A stretch of 64,000 nt of DNA, from positions 1 to 64,000 of the forward strand of contig JABDFQ010000004.1 of assembly GCA_013286495.1 (NCBI GenBank), written 5' to 3'. How positions within the stretch are numbered: the stretch's first letter is position 1; the number at the start of each line of letters is the position of its first letter. Under the pieces are notes generated by a model, which worked only from the letters and a program-made list of their open reading frames with translations, was not told the origin of the DNA and ran no database searches. This document shows, in pieces, positions 19,768 through 30,462 of this stretch. The DNA is from Gammaproteobacteria bacterium (lineage in GTDB: Bacteria; Pseudomonadota; Gammaproteobacteria; DSM-16500). The translations under genes were made by a program, and so were the position numbers.

Positions 19768-22398
19768 TTACACCATCTTCCTCAGCACATACTGCAATAT
19801 TCCACCATGTCGGTAATACTCAACTTCATTTTGCGTATCAATGCGGCTTTTTACCGTCGTGTGTGTGATGCTGCCATCTGCACGTTTGATTGCAATCTGA
19901 ATATCGCCAGCTGGTTTCATTTCATCATTCAAGTTGAGAATATCAATTACTTCCGTGCCATTTAATTTGAGACTCTGACGATTTTCACCATCCATAAATT
20001 GCAGCGGCAATATTCCCATGCCAACCAGATTCGAACGATGGATACGCTCAAAACTTTCGGCAATCACTGCACGTACACCTTGCAGTTTTGGGCCTTTCGC
20101 TGCCCAGTCACGTGATGAACCTGTGCCATATTCCTTGCCAGCAATCACAATCAGCGGGATATTTTCTTGCTGATAACACATCGCAGCATCATAGATCGAC
20201 ATCACTTTGCCATCAGGATAATGCTTGGTCATGCCACCTTCCATGCCATCCATCATTTCATTTTTAATGCGAATATTTGCAAACGTGCCACGCATCATGA
20301 CTTCATGATTACCGCGTCTTGCACCATAAGAATTAAAATCCTTGATAGCAACACCTTTACCTTGCAAATATTTTCCTGCAGGACTTTCTGGTTTGATCGA
20401 ACCTGCTGGTGAAATATGATCAGTCGTGATGCTATCACCAAATACTGCAAGAATACGCGCGGAAGCAATAGGCTGAATCGCATCTGGTGTTAATTGCATA
20501 TCAGTAAAGAACGGTGGATGTTGTATATAAGTGGAATCTTCCTGCCAGGAATAGGTTTCACCAGCAGGTGCTGCAATGGCTTGCCATTTTTGACTGCCCG
20601 CAAATACATCTGCATATTTTTCCTCAAACATTTTGCTGGTGACTTTTGCAACTTCTGCTGCAATTTCTGCATTGCTCGGCCAGATATCCTTAAGATAAAC
20701 AGGATGACCATTTTTATCATGACCAATGGCATCCTGTGTCAAATCAATGCGCACTGTTCCGGTTAATGCAAATACCACCACGAGTGGTGGTGATGCCAGC
20801 CAATTTGCCTTGATTTGTGGGTGTATGCGTCCTTCAAAATTTCGATTGCCAGATAACATGGCAGAAACCAGCAAATCATTTTCAGTAATATTTTTCGCAA
20901 CCGCATCTGGTAAAGGGCCGGAATTTCCAATACACGTGGTGCAACCATAACCCACCAGATCAAATCCAAGATCATCAAGATATTTATCTAAACCAGAAGC
21001 TTGCAAATATTGCGTGACAACTTGCGAGCCAGGTGCGAGTGATGATTTAACCCATGGTTTACGTTGCAAGCCTTTTTCCAGCGCTTTTTTCGCGACTAAT
21101 CCTGCTGCCATTAATACGCTGGGATTGGAAGTATTGGTGCAACTGGTGATCGCTGCAATCACCACATCACCATGTTGTAATTGCGCATGATCAATCTGCG
21201 CACGTTTGTTTTCTGTCAGTAATTTATCGAATGCAGATTTTAATTGCGATAATTCCACACGATCCTGCGGACGTTTTGGACCAGCGAGACTGGGTTCAAC
21301 AGATGTTAAATCCAGTTCCAGTGTTGTCGTAAATAAAGGATCATGATTTTCTTCGTGCCATAATCCTTGTGCTTTTGCATAAGCTTCCACTAATGCAATG
21401 TCATTTTCATCACGACCAGTCAAACGCAAATAATGCAGTGTGGAAGAATCAATCGGGAAGAAACCACAGGTTGCGCCATATTCCGGTGCCATATTCGCAA
21501 TCGTTGCGCGATCTGCAACTGGCAAATCAGTTAACCCTTTTCCGTAATATTCAACGAATTTTCCGACAACACCGTGTTTGCGTAATAATTGTGTGAGTGT
21601 GAGCACAAGATCAGTTGCTGTTACTCCTTCGCGTAATTTGCCAGTGAGTTTGACGCCAACCACTTCAGGAATCAGCATGGAAATCGGTTGTCCCAGCATG
21701 GCAGCTTCAGCTTCAATTCCACCTACGCCCCAGCCAAGTACGCCTAATCCATTAATCATGGTGGTATGACTATCTGTTCCGACCAGGGTATCGGGATAAG
21801 CCGTTACGCCATCTTGCCAGATGGTTTTGGCGAGATACTCCAGATTGACCTGATGACAAATACCAGTATCAGGTGGCACGACGCGAAAATTGGCAAATGC
21901 TTTTTGTCCCCAGCGCAGGAAGGCGTAACGTTCTACATTGCGTTGCATTTCCATTTGTGAATTGATTTGCAAGGCATCATGTGTGCCAAATGCATCGACC
22001 TGAATGGAGTGATCAATAACAAGATCAACGGGTGAAAGTGGGTTGATACGTTCAGGATTGCCGCCCATTTTTTTGATGGCATCGCGCATTGCGCCAAGAT
22101 CGACGACTGCTGGTACGCCGGTAAAATCCTGCATGAGCACACGCGCTGGTCGATAGGAAATTTCGCGATCGGATTGTCGCGTTTGTAGCCAGTCGGCAAT
22201 GGCTTTGATATCTGCCTGAGTTACGGTTTCGTTATCTTCATGACGCAATAAATTTTCCAGCAGGATTTTTAATGTGTATGGTAATTGCGATATGCCGGTT
22301 AAACCCGCAGCTTCCAGTGTCGGCAAGCTGTAATAGTTATATTGTTTCTCGTTGACGGATAGTTTGCGTAAAGTCTTGAATGAATCCAGCGAAGTCAT
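19768..22398 (-). CDS. acnA: Aconitate hydratase A
   Basis: 876 aa; [57 protein letters not shown]. Confidence 0.97.
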   Translation of the reverse strand: MTSLDSFKTLRKLSVNEKQYNYYSLPTLEAAGLTGISQLPYTLKILLENLLRHEDNETVTQADIKAIADWLQTRQSDREISYRPARVLMQDFTGVPAVVDLGAMRDAIKKMGGNPERINPLSPVDLVIDHSIQVDAFGTHDALQINSQMEMQRNVERYAFLRWGQKAFANFRVVPPDTGICHQVNLEYLAKTIWQDGVTAYPDTLVGTDSHTTMINGLGVLGWGVGGIEAEAAMLGQPISMLIPEVVGVKLTGKLREGVTATDLVLTLTQLLRKHGVVGKFVEYYGKGLTDLPVADRATIANMAPEYGATCGFFPIDSSTLHYLRLTGRDENDIALVEAYAKAQGLWHEENHDPLFTTTLELDLTSVEPSLAGPKRPQDRVELSQLKSAFDKLLTENKRAQIDHAQLQHGDVVIAAITSCTNTSNPSVLMAAGLVAKKALEKGLQRKPWVKSSLAPGSQVVTQYLQASGLDKYLDDLGFDLVGYGCTTCIGNSGPLPDAVAKNITENDLLVSAMLSGNRNFEGRIHPQIKANWLASPPLVVVFALTGTVRIDLTQDAIGHDKNGHPVYLKDIWPSNAEIAAEVAKVTSKMFEEKYADVFAGSQKWQAIAAPAGETYSWQEDSTYIQHPPFFTDMQLTPDAIQPIASARILAVFGDSITTDHISPAGSIKPESPAGKYLQGKGVAIKDFNSYGARRGNHEVMMRGTFANIRIKNEMMDGMEGGMTKHYPDGKVMSIYDAAMCYQQENIPLIVIAGKEYGTGSSRDWAAKGPKLQGVRAVIAESFERIHRSNLVGMGILPLQFMDGENRQSLKLNGTEVIDILNLNDEMKPAGDIQIAIKRADGSITHTTVKSRIDTQNEVEYYRHGGILQYVLRKMV

Positions 22399-22525
22399 GG
22401 GCTAATCTCCGGGTGTTTGTGGTGTCCATTTCTAATGCAGTGTGGTTACGCTTGACACCAGCTTAGTAGTTGCGAAAAATTTCTGGCATTATATACGCCC
22501 TCGCCAGTGAATGGGAGTCATAAGC

Positions 22526-23458
22526 ATGACTGAAACCATAGAAAAAATAGATCATTTAACCTGTATCGCCACAGTCAAAGCGTTTTTGCTGGATATGCAA
22601 AATCAGATTTGCCGATTTCTTGAACAAGAAGATGGCAAGGCGCAGTTTTTGCAAGATGAATGGTTTCATAAGGAAGGTGGTGGTGGGTTGACCCGTGTGC
22701 TAACGGGCGATGTCATCGAAAAAGCGGGAGTGAATTTTTCGCATGTGTGTGGCAGTGAATTACCTAAAGCGGCGACGGTGAAACGACCAGAGCTCGCCAA
22801 TGCGGGTTTCCAGGCCTTGGGAATTTCTGTTGTTGTGCATCCACGCAATCCTTATGTGCCGACTGCACATTTTAATGTGCGTTTTATTGTGGTGGAAAAA
22901 GAAAACCATCCTCTCTGGTGGTTTGGTGGTGGTTTTGATCTGACGCCATATTATGGTGCTGATGAAGATTGCAGACATTGGCATAACATGGCGAAACAGG
23001 CATGCGAACCTTTTGGTGCAAATGTTTATGACAAATTCAAACAATGGGCTGATAAATATTTTTATTTGCCACATCGACAAGAGCCGCGTGGTATCGGCGG
23101 AATTTTCTATGATGACTTGAATGAATGGGGATTTGAAAAATGTTTCGCTTTCATGCGTGACGTGAGTGAACATTTTATCAAGGCTTATCAACCCATCGTC
23201 GCACGTCGTAAACACCAGGTATTTGGCGAGGCGCAACGAAATTTTCAGTTATATCGACGCGGACGCTATGTGGAATTTAATTTGCTGTATGATCGCGGCA
23301 CTTTATTTGGGCTGCAATCCAATGGTCGTACTGAATCCATTTTAATGTCACTGCCACCTGCTGTTGCCTGGCAATATAACTGGCAACCAGAAGATGGATC
23401 GGAGGAAAAAAAATTATATGAAGAATATTTGCGAGTGAGAGAATGGAGTAATGATTAA
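22526..23458 (+). CDS. hemF: Oxygen-dependent coproporphyrinogen III oxidase
   Basis: [64 protein letters not shown]. Confidence 0.97.
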   Translation: MTETIEKIDHLTCIATVKAFLLDMQNQICRFLEQEDGKAQFLQDEWFHKEGGGGLTRVLTGDVIEKAGVNFSHVCGSELPKAATVKRPELANAGFQALGISVVVHPRNPYVPTAHFNVRFIVVEKENHPLWWFGGGFDLTPYYGADEDCRHWHNMAKQACEPFGANVYDKFKQWADKYFYLPHRQEPRGIGGIFYDDLNEWGFEKCFAFMRDVSEHFIKAYQPIVARRKHQVFGEAQRNFQLYRRGRYVEFNLLYDRGTLFGLQSNGRTESILMSLPPAVAWQYNWQPEDGSEEKKLYEEYLRVREWSND

Positions 23459-24200
23459 ATTTGATAAAAATAACGAAAGACAGGCTCTCGTGCGTCATGG
23501 TCATGGCCTCAGGTTGATCGAGCTGGAAAATAAAAAGAATATTGACCCTGGCCATGCTTATCTGGTCAGTAATCTGTTGCAATTGCCATTTAATGTTTAT
23601 TTTCTGGATGTAAATAGTACCAATCTGCAATGCAATGATACCTGCGCTGAATCATGTGGATTTCTATCTGTCAATGATGCGATGGGAAGATCTTCTAAGG
23701 ATGTCTTTGGCAAGCAATCAGCGAAAATGGTGCTGGAAAATGACAGGTTTGTTTTATCGAATAATACTGCATACATTGCAGATGAAATGCTTGAAAAAAT
23801 TGATAACGTCACAGTTACTGTTTTTGATTTTAAATTTCCATTATATGGAGAAAAAAACAGGATGATGGGTATTTTTGGGTTCTCATTTTTTTTGGGGAAA
23901 CACCCACTGCGGGAAACCTTGTCCGTCATTTTTCGCATGGGATTACTTTCATCATCAGTTCCACTTTCAATATTCCCCGGCACTTTTATAGAAGAAGTTT
24001 ATCTTACCAGGCGAGAAGCACAAATCGCAAATCATTTGATTCGTGGCAAAACTGCGAGAAATATTTCACAAATCATGTTTGTTTCTCCACGCACCGTAGA
24101 AAAACATATCGATAATATAAAAATAAAAATGAAAACAAATCGGAAATCAGAATTAATTGAAAAACTGATCCATTACGGATCAGGCACCCTTGTTCGCTAA
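23451..24200 (+). CDS. PAS-like/LuxR-type HTH transcriptional regulator
   Basis: C-terminal [43 protein letters not shown] is a LuxR HTH. Confidence 0.85.
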   Translation: MIKFDKNNERQALVRHGHGLRLIELENKKNIDPGHAYLVSNLLQLPFNVYFLDVNSTNLQCNDTCAESCGFLSVNDAMGRSSKDVFGKQSAKMVLENDRFVLSNNTAYIADEMLEKIDNVTVTVFDFKFPLYGEKNRMMGIFGFSFFLGKHPLRETLSVIFRMGLLSSSVPLSIFPGTFIEEVYLTRREAQIANHLIRGKTARNISQIMFVSPRTVEKHIDNIKIKMKTNRKSELIEKLIHYGSGTLVR

Positions 24201-24209
24201 ATCAAACCA

Positions 24210-24229
24210 TTAAAAATACGTATTTTTAA
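24210..24229. repeat. Perfect 20-bp palindrome TTAAAAATACGTATTTTTAA
   Basis: Direct reading; 10 nt after the LuxR stop and 66 nt before the next ORF. Confidence 0.85.
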
Positions 24230-24295
24230 CTTATATCCATTTCTCTCCTGGCGAATTAACTTTATTAGCTTTTACTAAAATAGGAGTTAATACAC

Positions 24296-25042
24296 ATGTT
24301 ACGTAATAAAAATATCAATGATGCATTTGAAAATATCCAATCTGGTGTTAATGCGCAAATAAGTATGGGAAAAACATGCAAAAAGTATAATGAAATATTC
24401 TTAACAAATAATTTCTACCTTTCCCGTTATGGCAAATTGTCTGGTTCAAAATATCTGGCTAATAATTCAAATTTAAACTTCAGCACATGGAATCTTTTTG
24501 TAGATTCTGTCTTTCGCGGTGTGGTTAAAACAGCTGAAATCGGCCTGATTTTAGATGATTTTTTGAAAACATTGAATTTGGAGGAATCAATTAAAATACC
24601 TGAAGGGATGACAAGCATGGTAAGTGGACTCATTGGAACATTGCCTGGTGCAGGACATGGTTTATTCAGGGTATGTACAAGAAAATTTTTAACCAATATA
24701 CAATTGCAGGAATTGAAATTGTGTCTGGATTTTATTAAAAATGAACCTGAGATAATTAAGCAAAAAATTAGCACTGGTATTTTATCTGCATACATGCAAG
24801 TGAAAAATGTTCTTACCACGAGTAATTCCAGTAATGCATTATTTCTTGATTTGTCCTCAGCTAAAACTGCTGATGCCAAACTGAATTCCATTGTTTCTTA
24901 TGTCAATGAGAATGAGGGAGTCAGGGAATTTAAAAATAATGGAAAATTACTATTCAATATTATTTATGAAGTGGCTAAAAAAGCGACTCCTGAAACACTG
25001 AAAAATGCGCATCATGAGTATACGACGCAAATAAAGTTATAG
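24296..25042 (+). CDS. Hypothetical protein
   Basis: 248-aa ORF with AGGAG RBS (aaaataggagttaatacacATG); no family recognised. Confidence 0.65.
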   Translation: MLRNKNINDAFENIQSGVNAQISMGKTCKKYNEIFLTNNFYLSRYGKLSGSKYLANNSNLNFSTWNLFVDSVFRGVVKTAEIGLILDDFLKTLNLEESIKIPEGMTSMVSGLIGTLPGAGHGLFRVCTRKFLTNIQLQELKLCLDFIKNEPEIIKQKISTGILSAYMQVKNVLTTSNSSNALFLDLSSAKTADAKLNSIVSYVNENEGVREFKNNGKLLFNIIYEVAKKATPETLKNAHHEYTTQIKL

Positions 25043-25061
25043 GGGCACATCCTAGCGCGAA

Positions 25062-25098
25062 CCTTGAATTTTCGGATATACTATCCGAAAATTCAAGG
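25062..25098. repeat. Perfect 17-bp inverted repeat with 3-nt loop overlapping the RBS of the second DUF4143 ATPase
   Basis: CCTTGAATTTTCGGATA-TAC-TATCCGAAAATTCAAGG directly before ATAATTTATG. Confidence 0.9.
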
Positions 25099-25105
25099 AT
25101 AATTT

Positions 25106-26254
25106 ATGATTGAAAGAAATGACTATTTAAATAAAATCAAATACTTGATGGAAAATAATCCTGTAGTGGGTTTAATAGGCCCTAGACAGGTTGGAAAAAC
25201 CACTCTCGCTCGTTATTTGGCAGAACAATATTCTGCGACCACGTTTTTTGATCTTGAAAATCCAGTAGATTTATCCAGGTTGACTGAACCAATGCTGGCA
25301 TTAAAAGATCTCACAGGATTAATCGTGATTGATGAAATTCAACACCAGCCTGAATTATTCAAGGTTTTGCGTGTGCTAGTTGATGAACCAAAGCAAAAAA
25401 GAAAATTTCTGGTTTTAGGTAGCGCTTCACCTGTATTACTTAAACAAACTGCTGAATCCCTGGCGGGTAGAATAGCTTATGTTGAAATTGAAGGTTTTTC
25501 ATTGCAGGAAGTTGGTATTGAACATTTGAAAAAGCGCTGGTTGCGTGGTGGTTTTCCACGCGCTTATCTTGCTAATGGTCAAACAGCGAGTGTGGAGTGG
25601 CGGCAAAATTTTATTCGCACATTTTTGGAGCGTGATTTACCGCAACTCGGGATTAATATTCCAGCCATAACAATGAGACGTTTCTGGATGATGCTAGCGC
25701 ATTATCACGGTCAAATCTGGAATGCATCAGAATTTGGTCGCGCTTTTGGAATGAGTGATAAAACTGTAAGGGATTATCTGGATATTCTGACATCAACGTT
25801 TGTTGTTAGGCAGCTTGCACCATGGTGGGAAAATATTTCAAAACGCCAGGTGAAATCACCAAAAATATATTTAAGTGATAGCGGGTTGTTACATACATTA
25901 TTAGGTTTGGATAATTGGGAAGAATTACAATGCCATCCAAAAGTAGGCGCATCATGGGAGGGTTTTGCAATGAATACAGTGTTAACGCAATTGAAAATAC
26001 CCATTGAAGAAACATTTTTCTGGAGTGCTTATTCGGGAGCAGAAATGGATCTTGTAGTAATGAAAGGTAACTCTCGTCTCGGGTTTGAATTTAAAAGAAC
26101 GGCTGCACCAGTTGTTACCCGTTCAGCCCAAGCTGCATTTAAGGATTTGAATTTGACACATGTTTATATTGTTTATGCAGGATCAGAAGAATATCCCCTT
26201 GCACCAGGTATTACTGCATTGGGATTGGCGAAGGTTGCAAAGCTCTCAGAATAA
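25106..26254 (+). CDS. AAA family ATPase with C-terminal DUF4143 domain
   Basis: GLIGPRQVGKTTLARYLAEQY, LIVIDEIQHQPELF, AEMDLVVMKGNSRLGFEFKRT. Confidence 0.88.
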   Translation: MIERNDYLNKIKYLMENNPVVGLIGPRQVGKTTLARYLAEQYSATTFFDLENPVDLSRLTEPMLALKDLTGLIVIDEIQHQPELFKVLRVLVDEPKQKRKFLVLGSASPVLLKQTAESLAGRIAYVEIEGFSLQEVGIEHLKKRWLRGGFPRAYLANGQTASVEWRQNFIRTFLERDLPQLGINIPAITMRRFWMMLAHYHGQIWNASEFGRAFGMSDKTVRDYLDILTSTFVVRQLAPWWENISKRQVKSPKIYLSDSGLLHTLLGLDNWEELQCHPKVGASWEGFAMNTVLTQLKIPIEETFFWSAYSGAEMDLVVMKGNSRLGFEFKRTAAPVVTRSAQAAFKDLNLTHVYIVYAGSEEYPLAPGITALGLAKVAKLSE

Positions 26255-26343
26255 GACAAATCAAGTAAAGCCTGATAAAACTTAGCTGATTTTGAGTATG
26301 AATATTTTTTTCATTCGGAGCTAAGTTACATTATTTTGGATAT

Positions 26344-27086
26344 TCGCATGGAGCGCGAATCCTTTTTTGTCTGCGTTTCATTCCCGTTAAAAAGTTTCAA
26401 TCCACGCGCTCACGGAGCGCGAAGTACACGACAAATCACATGACAGCAAACAAGTATGTGTTTCAATCCACGTGCTCACACGGAGCGCGAATTCAGGTTC
26501 CATGCAATCCGTATCAAATATCCTGGTTTCAATCCACGCGCTCGTACGGAGCGCGAACGCTGCATGATCCCTCAATCCTATTTCGATAAAGTGTTTCAAT
26601 CCACGTGCTCGCACGGAGCGCGAAAGTACTTTTAATATCTGCAAGAATATCCTTGATGGTTTCAATCCACGCGCTCGCACGGAGCGCGAAACGTTTCCTT
26701 AAGCCTTATGCAAGCCTTGTGCAAGTTTCAATCCACGCGCTCGCACGGAGCGCGAATTATGAACCTGGAAATGATATCGATCTCCTGACAGTTTCAATCC
26801 ACGCGCTCGCACGGAGCGCGAATTCCAGGTGGTGCATCATTTGCCTCCACTTCATCCGTTTCAATCCACGCGCTCGCACGGAGCGCGAATTTCCCGTGCG
26901 CTGTAATTTTTCATTTGCACCAGTTTCAATCCACGCGCTCGCACGGAGCGCGAAGCCGGGAAGGCTATTGATATTGTCCACACGGGAGGTTTCAATCCAC
27001 GCGCTCGCACGGAGCGCGAATGCATCATTCCCCCTTCCGAGTCTTTTCATGATTGTTTCAATCCACGCGCTCGCACGGAGCGCGAA
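26344..27086 (-). CRISPR. Type I-C CRISPR array, 11 repeats (32 bp) plus a truncated terminal repeat
   Basis: + strand consensus GTTTCAATCCACGCGCTCGCACGGAGCGCGAA; repeat starts 26394, 26460, 26526, 26593, 26660, 26725, 26791, 26858, 26923, 26989, 27055; spacers 33-36 bp; half-repeat CGCATGGAGCGCGAA ends at 26359. Confidence 0.97.
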
Positions 27087-27275
27087 TGGTTCTATTTACT
27101 ACTATGAATTTAAAAATTTTTTATCATTAATATCGCTAATCATCTATTGCATGGAAAATGATAGTTATCTTGAAAAAATTTCACAAAGAAAAAATGTTTA
27201 AAATTCCTGTAATTATAAATGCGCTATCCTATCGGTATTTTCATGAGAGCTTTAGGTTAGCTAACTACCATATTA
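27087..27275 (-). promoter_or_regulatory. Putative AT-rich CRISPR leader
   Basis: Non-coding AT-rich stretch between cas2 and the array end with uniform repeats. Confidence 0.65.
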
Positions 27276-27569
27276 TTAAATTATTAACGCATCACGAAAA
27301 ATATCTGGTGCTTCTTTGATGCCATGATGCTCAACTTTTGGCTTCCAATTCGCTCCTAATTTATAAAACCTCAAACTATCATGTTTTTCATCCAAAATTT
27401 TGAGCAAATTCGATTTTAATTTTTCCCATTGACTCGGATCAACCTCGCATTCAAAAACAGAGTTTTGCACACGAACTCCATAATCCAGGCATGCTTTTGC
27501 AATTTTTCGTAACCGTTTTGCGCCAGCAGGTTCTTGTATGGAAATATCATATGTTATTAACATCATCAT
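27276..27569 (-). CDS. cas2: CRISPR-associated endoribonuclease Cas2
   Basis: [41 protein letters not shown]. Confidence 0.95.
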   Translation of the reverse strand: MMMLITYDISIQEPAGAKRLRKIAKACLDYGVRVQNSVFECEVDPSQWEKLKSNLLKILDEKHDSLRFYKLGANWKPKVEHHGIKEAPDIFRDALII

Positions 27570-27581
27570 AGTAACCTCAAT

Positions 27582-28601
27582 TTATCGAGTGAAAAATGGT
27601 GGGTAGTATTCCATATCACCTCTTAAATACCTTGCGAGGAGCAAAGCTTGAACATGCGGTAAAAGACCAACTTCAATATCCTCATTAAGAAAAGGATGTC
27701 GTATTATTTCTTGTTTTCTTGACTGTATGGCTGTGAGTAAGGATTTACGCGCATCTTCTTTTAAAAGAACAGCACCACCAGGTTCTTTGATAAAATCATC
27801 ATATTTGATTTGTTTTCGATTGACCAAGCTGAGAACAAGTCTGTCACAAAACCATGCCCTGAATTCTTCAAGTATGTCCTGTGCCAAACTATCTCGACCA
27901 GGACGATCAGCATGCAGAAAGCCAATTTGTGGATCTAAACCTATTCCAGCTAATGCGCCACTGATGTCCTGACCAATAACACTGTATACAAAGGACATAA
28001 GTGCATTAATCGGATCACGCGGTGGACGACGATTACGGACAGTAAATATAAAATCAGTTTGCAATTCCGGTTTAATTAATAGTTGAAATACAGAAAAATA
28101 ATTTGCAGCAGCATCACCTTCAATTCCTCTTAGATAATCCAGTGAATTGGTTTTTTTCGTCTGCATGAGCGAATAATTAAGTTTTTTAATCGCATCCGAT
28201 ATTAAATCATGTTGGCCATGATTTCTCTGGTAACGCTGTAATACAGCGCGGCTGCTATTTATTTTGGCCGCAATTATTGCCTGTGCAATTTTAATTTTTT
28301 TATTATCATCAGCGTGATATTGAGCGCGACGTAATAGTACATTTCCAGATTTTTTACCTTGTAGCCTACCGATGAATCTGCCAAATTCAGTAAAGAATGA
28401 CAAATTAACATTATTTTCACTACAAAAAGCCATTAAGAATGGCGAAACGAGAATATTTCCAAAACAAAACAAACCAGAGATTGAGTGAATCGGTACTTGA
28501 AATACTTTGCTTCGCTCCACATCAATAATAATCGTTTCCCGTTCTTTGTGAACATAGGCACCTTGTTTAGTTATATAAAGATTATTTTGTAGCTTCCTCA
28601 A
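27582..28601 (-). CDS. cas1: CRISPR-associated endonuclease Cas1, type I-C
   Basis: LRKLQNNLYITKQGAYVHKERETIIIDVE, LLIKPELQTDF, GLDPQIGFLHADRPGRDSLAQDILEEFR; start re-assigned to TTG 28601 with an upstream AGGAG. Confidence 0.93.
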   Translation of the reverse strand: MRKLQNNLYITKQGAYVHKERETIIIDVERSKVFQVPIHSISGLFCFGNILVSPFLMAFCSENNVNLSFFTEFGRFIGRLQGKKSGNVLLRRAQYHADDNKKIKIAQAIIAAKINSSRAVLQRYQRNHGQHDLISDAIKKLNYSLMQTKKTNSLDYLRGIEGDAAANYFSVFQLLIKPELQTDFIFTVRNRRPPRDPINALMSFVYSVIGQDISGALAGIGLDPQIGFLHADRPGRDSLAQDILEEFRAWFCDRLVLSLVNRKQIKYDDFIKEPGGAVLLKEDARKSLLTAIQSRKQEIIRHPFLNEDIEVGLLPHVQALLLARYLRGDMEYYPPFFTR

Positions 28602-29224
28602 TCCTGAAAGTCTCCTGAAAATAATGAAATAAAATAATTTGCGCTTGTGTCTCGGTTGGATAATTTTGGATTGCATAAGGAATATAGCGAACAAGCTTTG
28701 CATTTGGTTGTATATTTTGCTTTTGGGATTGTTGAATCATGAAGCAGGATGCTGACTCTTTCTATCACATTCGTTGTTTCATGGCGAAGTTCTGAACTGA
28801 TAGATACAGTTTCACGTTGTCGAGTTTGCCAATACCAAATTGCTCCTTCAGTAATACTAATGCTTAACATTTCCTCAAGGCATAAAGCCTGTGCACATAA
28901 TTGAATTCGATCCCAATTATCAATTTTCGCTTTACCACGCTTATATTCCACAGGTTTGTATTTACCGGAGCTCATATTGATTTCAATGAGATCAAGTTTT
29001 CCGAATATGCCGAGACGTTCTGAACTTACAGAAATACTTCGCTCATAACGAATACCATTTCTGGTCTCTGGTTCAGCAGTATCAACCCTATGATGTAGTA
29101 ATTGACCTTGTGTTGTTAGCCAATTCTCTTCCCAGGACTGTTCATTATGAATGAGTGCGCATTGCCGTGGGCAAAAAGCAAAGTGCTGAAGTGCCGATAA
29201 TGGAACAGAACGTCTGTCATTCAT
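28598..29224 (-). CDS. cas4: CRISPR-associated protein Cas4
   Basis: LQHFAFCPRQCALIH, KPVEYKRGKAK, CKACSLYSLC. Confidence 0.95.
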   Translation of the reverse strand: MNDRRSVPLSALQHFAFCPRQCALIHNEQSWEENWLTTQGQLLHHRVDTAEPETRNGIRYERSISVSSERLGIFGKLDLIEINMSSGKYKPVEYKRGKAKIDNWDRIQLCAQALCLEEMLSISITEGAIWYWQTRQRETVSISSELRHETTNVIERVSILLHDSTIPKAKYTTKCKACSLYSLCNPKLSNRDTSANYFISLFSGDFQD

Positions 29225-29227
29225 ATT

Positions 29228-30070
29228 CTAAAAACCATCAATAATTTCAGGCGTCAATCCATCCAGTGATTCCATTTGATAACTACCATCCTGGTTTACT
29301 TTTAGCGATCTGTGCACTTTTGCAGATGAATATTGACCTACCTTTGAATTATGTTTCCACCAAAATACTTTTTCTACTATCATTGAACCTTCTGGTCTCG
29401 CTGATGAAGCATCACCTTCAAAAAGTTTTGGTAATATGTTTTTAATAATTTCCGCATCTTCATCGCTAAAACCTGTTCGTTCAGCTAGTTGAGGATTTAT
29501 TGCTCCATATACAACATATATTGCCTTATCGATGCGATGTTTTGTTCCCATGGTATCTGACCCTTTCTTTGAACCATCGCCTTCACCGCTAACACTTTTT
29601 GTTATTTGTGTGCTAGTGATACTGACAGGTTCAACACTAAATGCAGATTGAATTGTTACAGGGCCGCGAATAGCAATCGATACCCCGTCTGTGTCACTAC
29701 TTTTGCCAAAAGCAAAAACTTGACCAAAAGATCTGACATCCATCCATTTTTCACAGGCTAGTTTTGCAGCTGTTTCTTTGCTTGTTTTTTTTGGATTGAA
29801 TGTTTCTTTGCCAAGGCCTACCAAATCTGATTCTGCTCTGGATTTCAGGCTTGGCATTGAATCAATTTTACGATCATCGGATTGAACAAAAATGAGATGA
29901 CCTGCGTCCTGCAAACGATCACGTAATTTACGTTTTAGGCACACATCAGTAATTTCGCCAAATCCATCATAATCAGTGCGAGGACGATTTGCGTTTAATG
30001 GATCACCATTTGGATTTGCATTTTTAACACTAAAAATTATTGCGATATCAATTTTATTCTGGATGCTCAT
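29228..30070 (-). CDS. cas7: CRISPR-associated protein Cas7/Csd2 (type I-C)
   Basis: IIFSVKNANPNGDPLNANRPRTDYDGFGEITDVCLKRKLRD. Confidence 0.95.
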   Translation of the reverse strand: MSIQNKIDIAIIFSVKNANPNGDPLNANRPRTDYDGFGEITDVCLKRKLRDRLQDAGHLIFVQSDDRKIDSMPSLKSRAESDLVGLGKETFNPKKTSKETAAKLACEKWMDVRSFGQVFAFGKSSDTDGVSIAIRGPVTIQSAFSVEPVSITSTQITKSVSGEGDGSKKGSDTMGTKHRIDKAIYVVYGAINPQLAERTGFSDEDAEIIKNILPKLFEGDASSARPEGSMIVEKVFWWKHNSKVGQYSSAKVHRSLKVNQDGSYQMESLDGLTPEIIDGF

Positions 30071-30462
30071 GATTCAATTTCCTCTTTAATTGTAGATGTT
30101 GACTGGATTTTTGTTTCCTGCTTTTGGCAATGATAGGCAAGCAAAAATTCACCACTTAGTTTTTTATCACTCATGAATTCAGTCGTATTGAATAAATTCA
30201 TGATTTCATCAAGCTCGTTTAATCGATTAGTAATAAATCCTTTTCTACTATGATTAAGTTTTTGAATATATGGTCTGAGTGATAATTCAATAGTTCGCCA
30301 TGTCGAATAAGGCCTGGCAGAAAAACGTTGCATTAATCGTTCGGCAGTTGTGATGCGATTTTCATTAGCAATTCTTAACGCCTCTTTTTCAATACGTTCG
30401 GCAATTGCCAATAAGCGCCCATATAAATAATCGCGAGAAGTGTTTTGAATTTCTAAAGACAT
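30067..30462 (-). CDS. cas11c: Predicted internal-start Cas11c within cas8c (131 aa)
   Basis: Minus strand CGGAGAAATTACTCAATGTCTTTAGAAATT: GGAG 10 nt before an in-frame ATG; product MSLEIQNTSRDYLYGRLLAIAERIE... Confidence 0.65.
   Translation of the reverse strand: MSLEIQNTSRDYLYGRLLAIAERIEKEALRIANENRITTAERLMQRFSARPYSTWRTIELSLRPYIQKLNHSRKGFITNRLNELDEIMNLFNTTEFMSDKKLSGEFLLAYHCQKQETKIQSTSTIKEEIES

Noticed and set aside
26387-27201. ORFs on both strands across 26387-27201 with repeating SIHALARSA / ALRASAWIE peptides
   Set aside because: They are translations of the CRISPR repeats, not genes.
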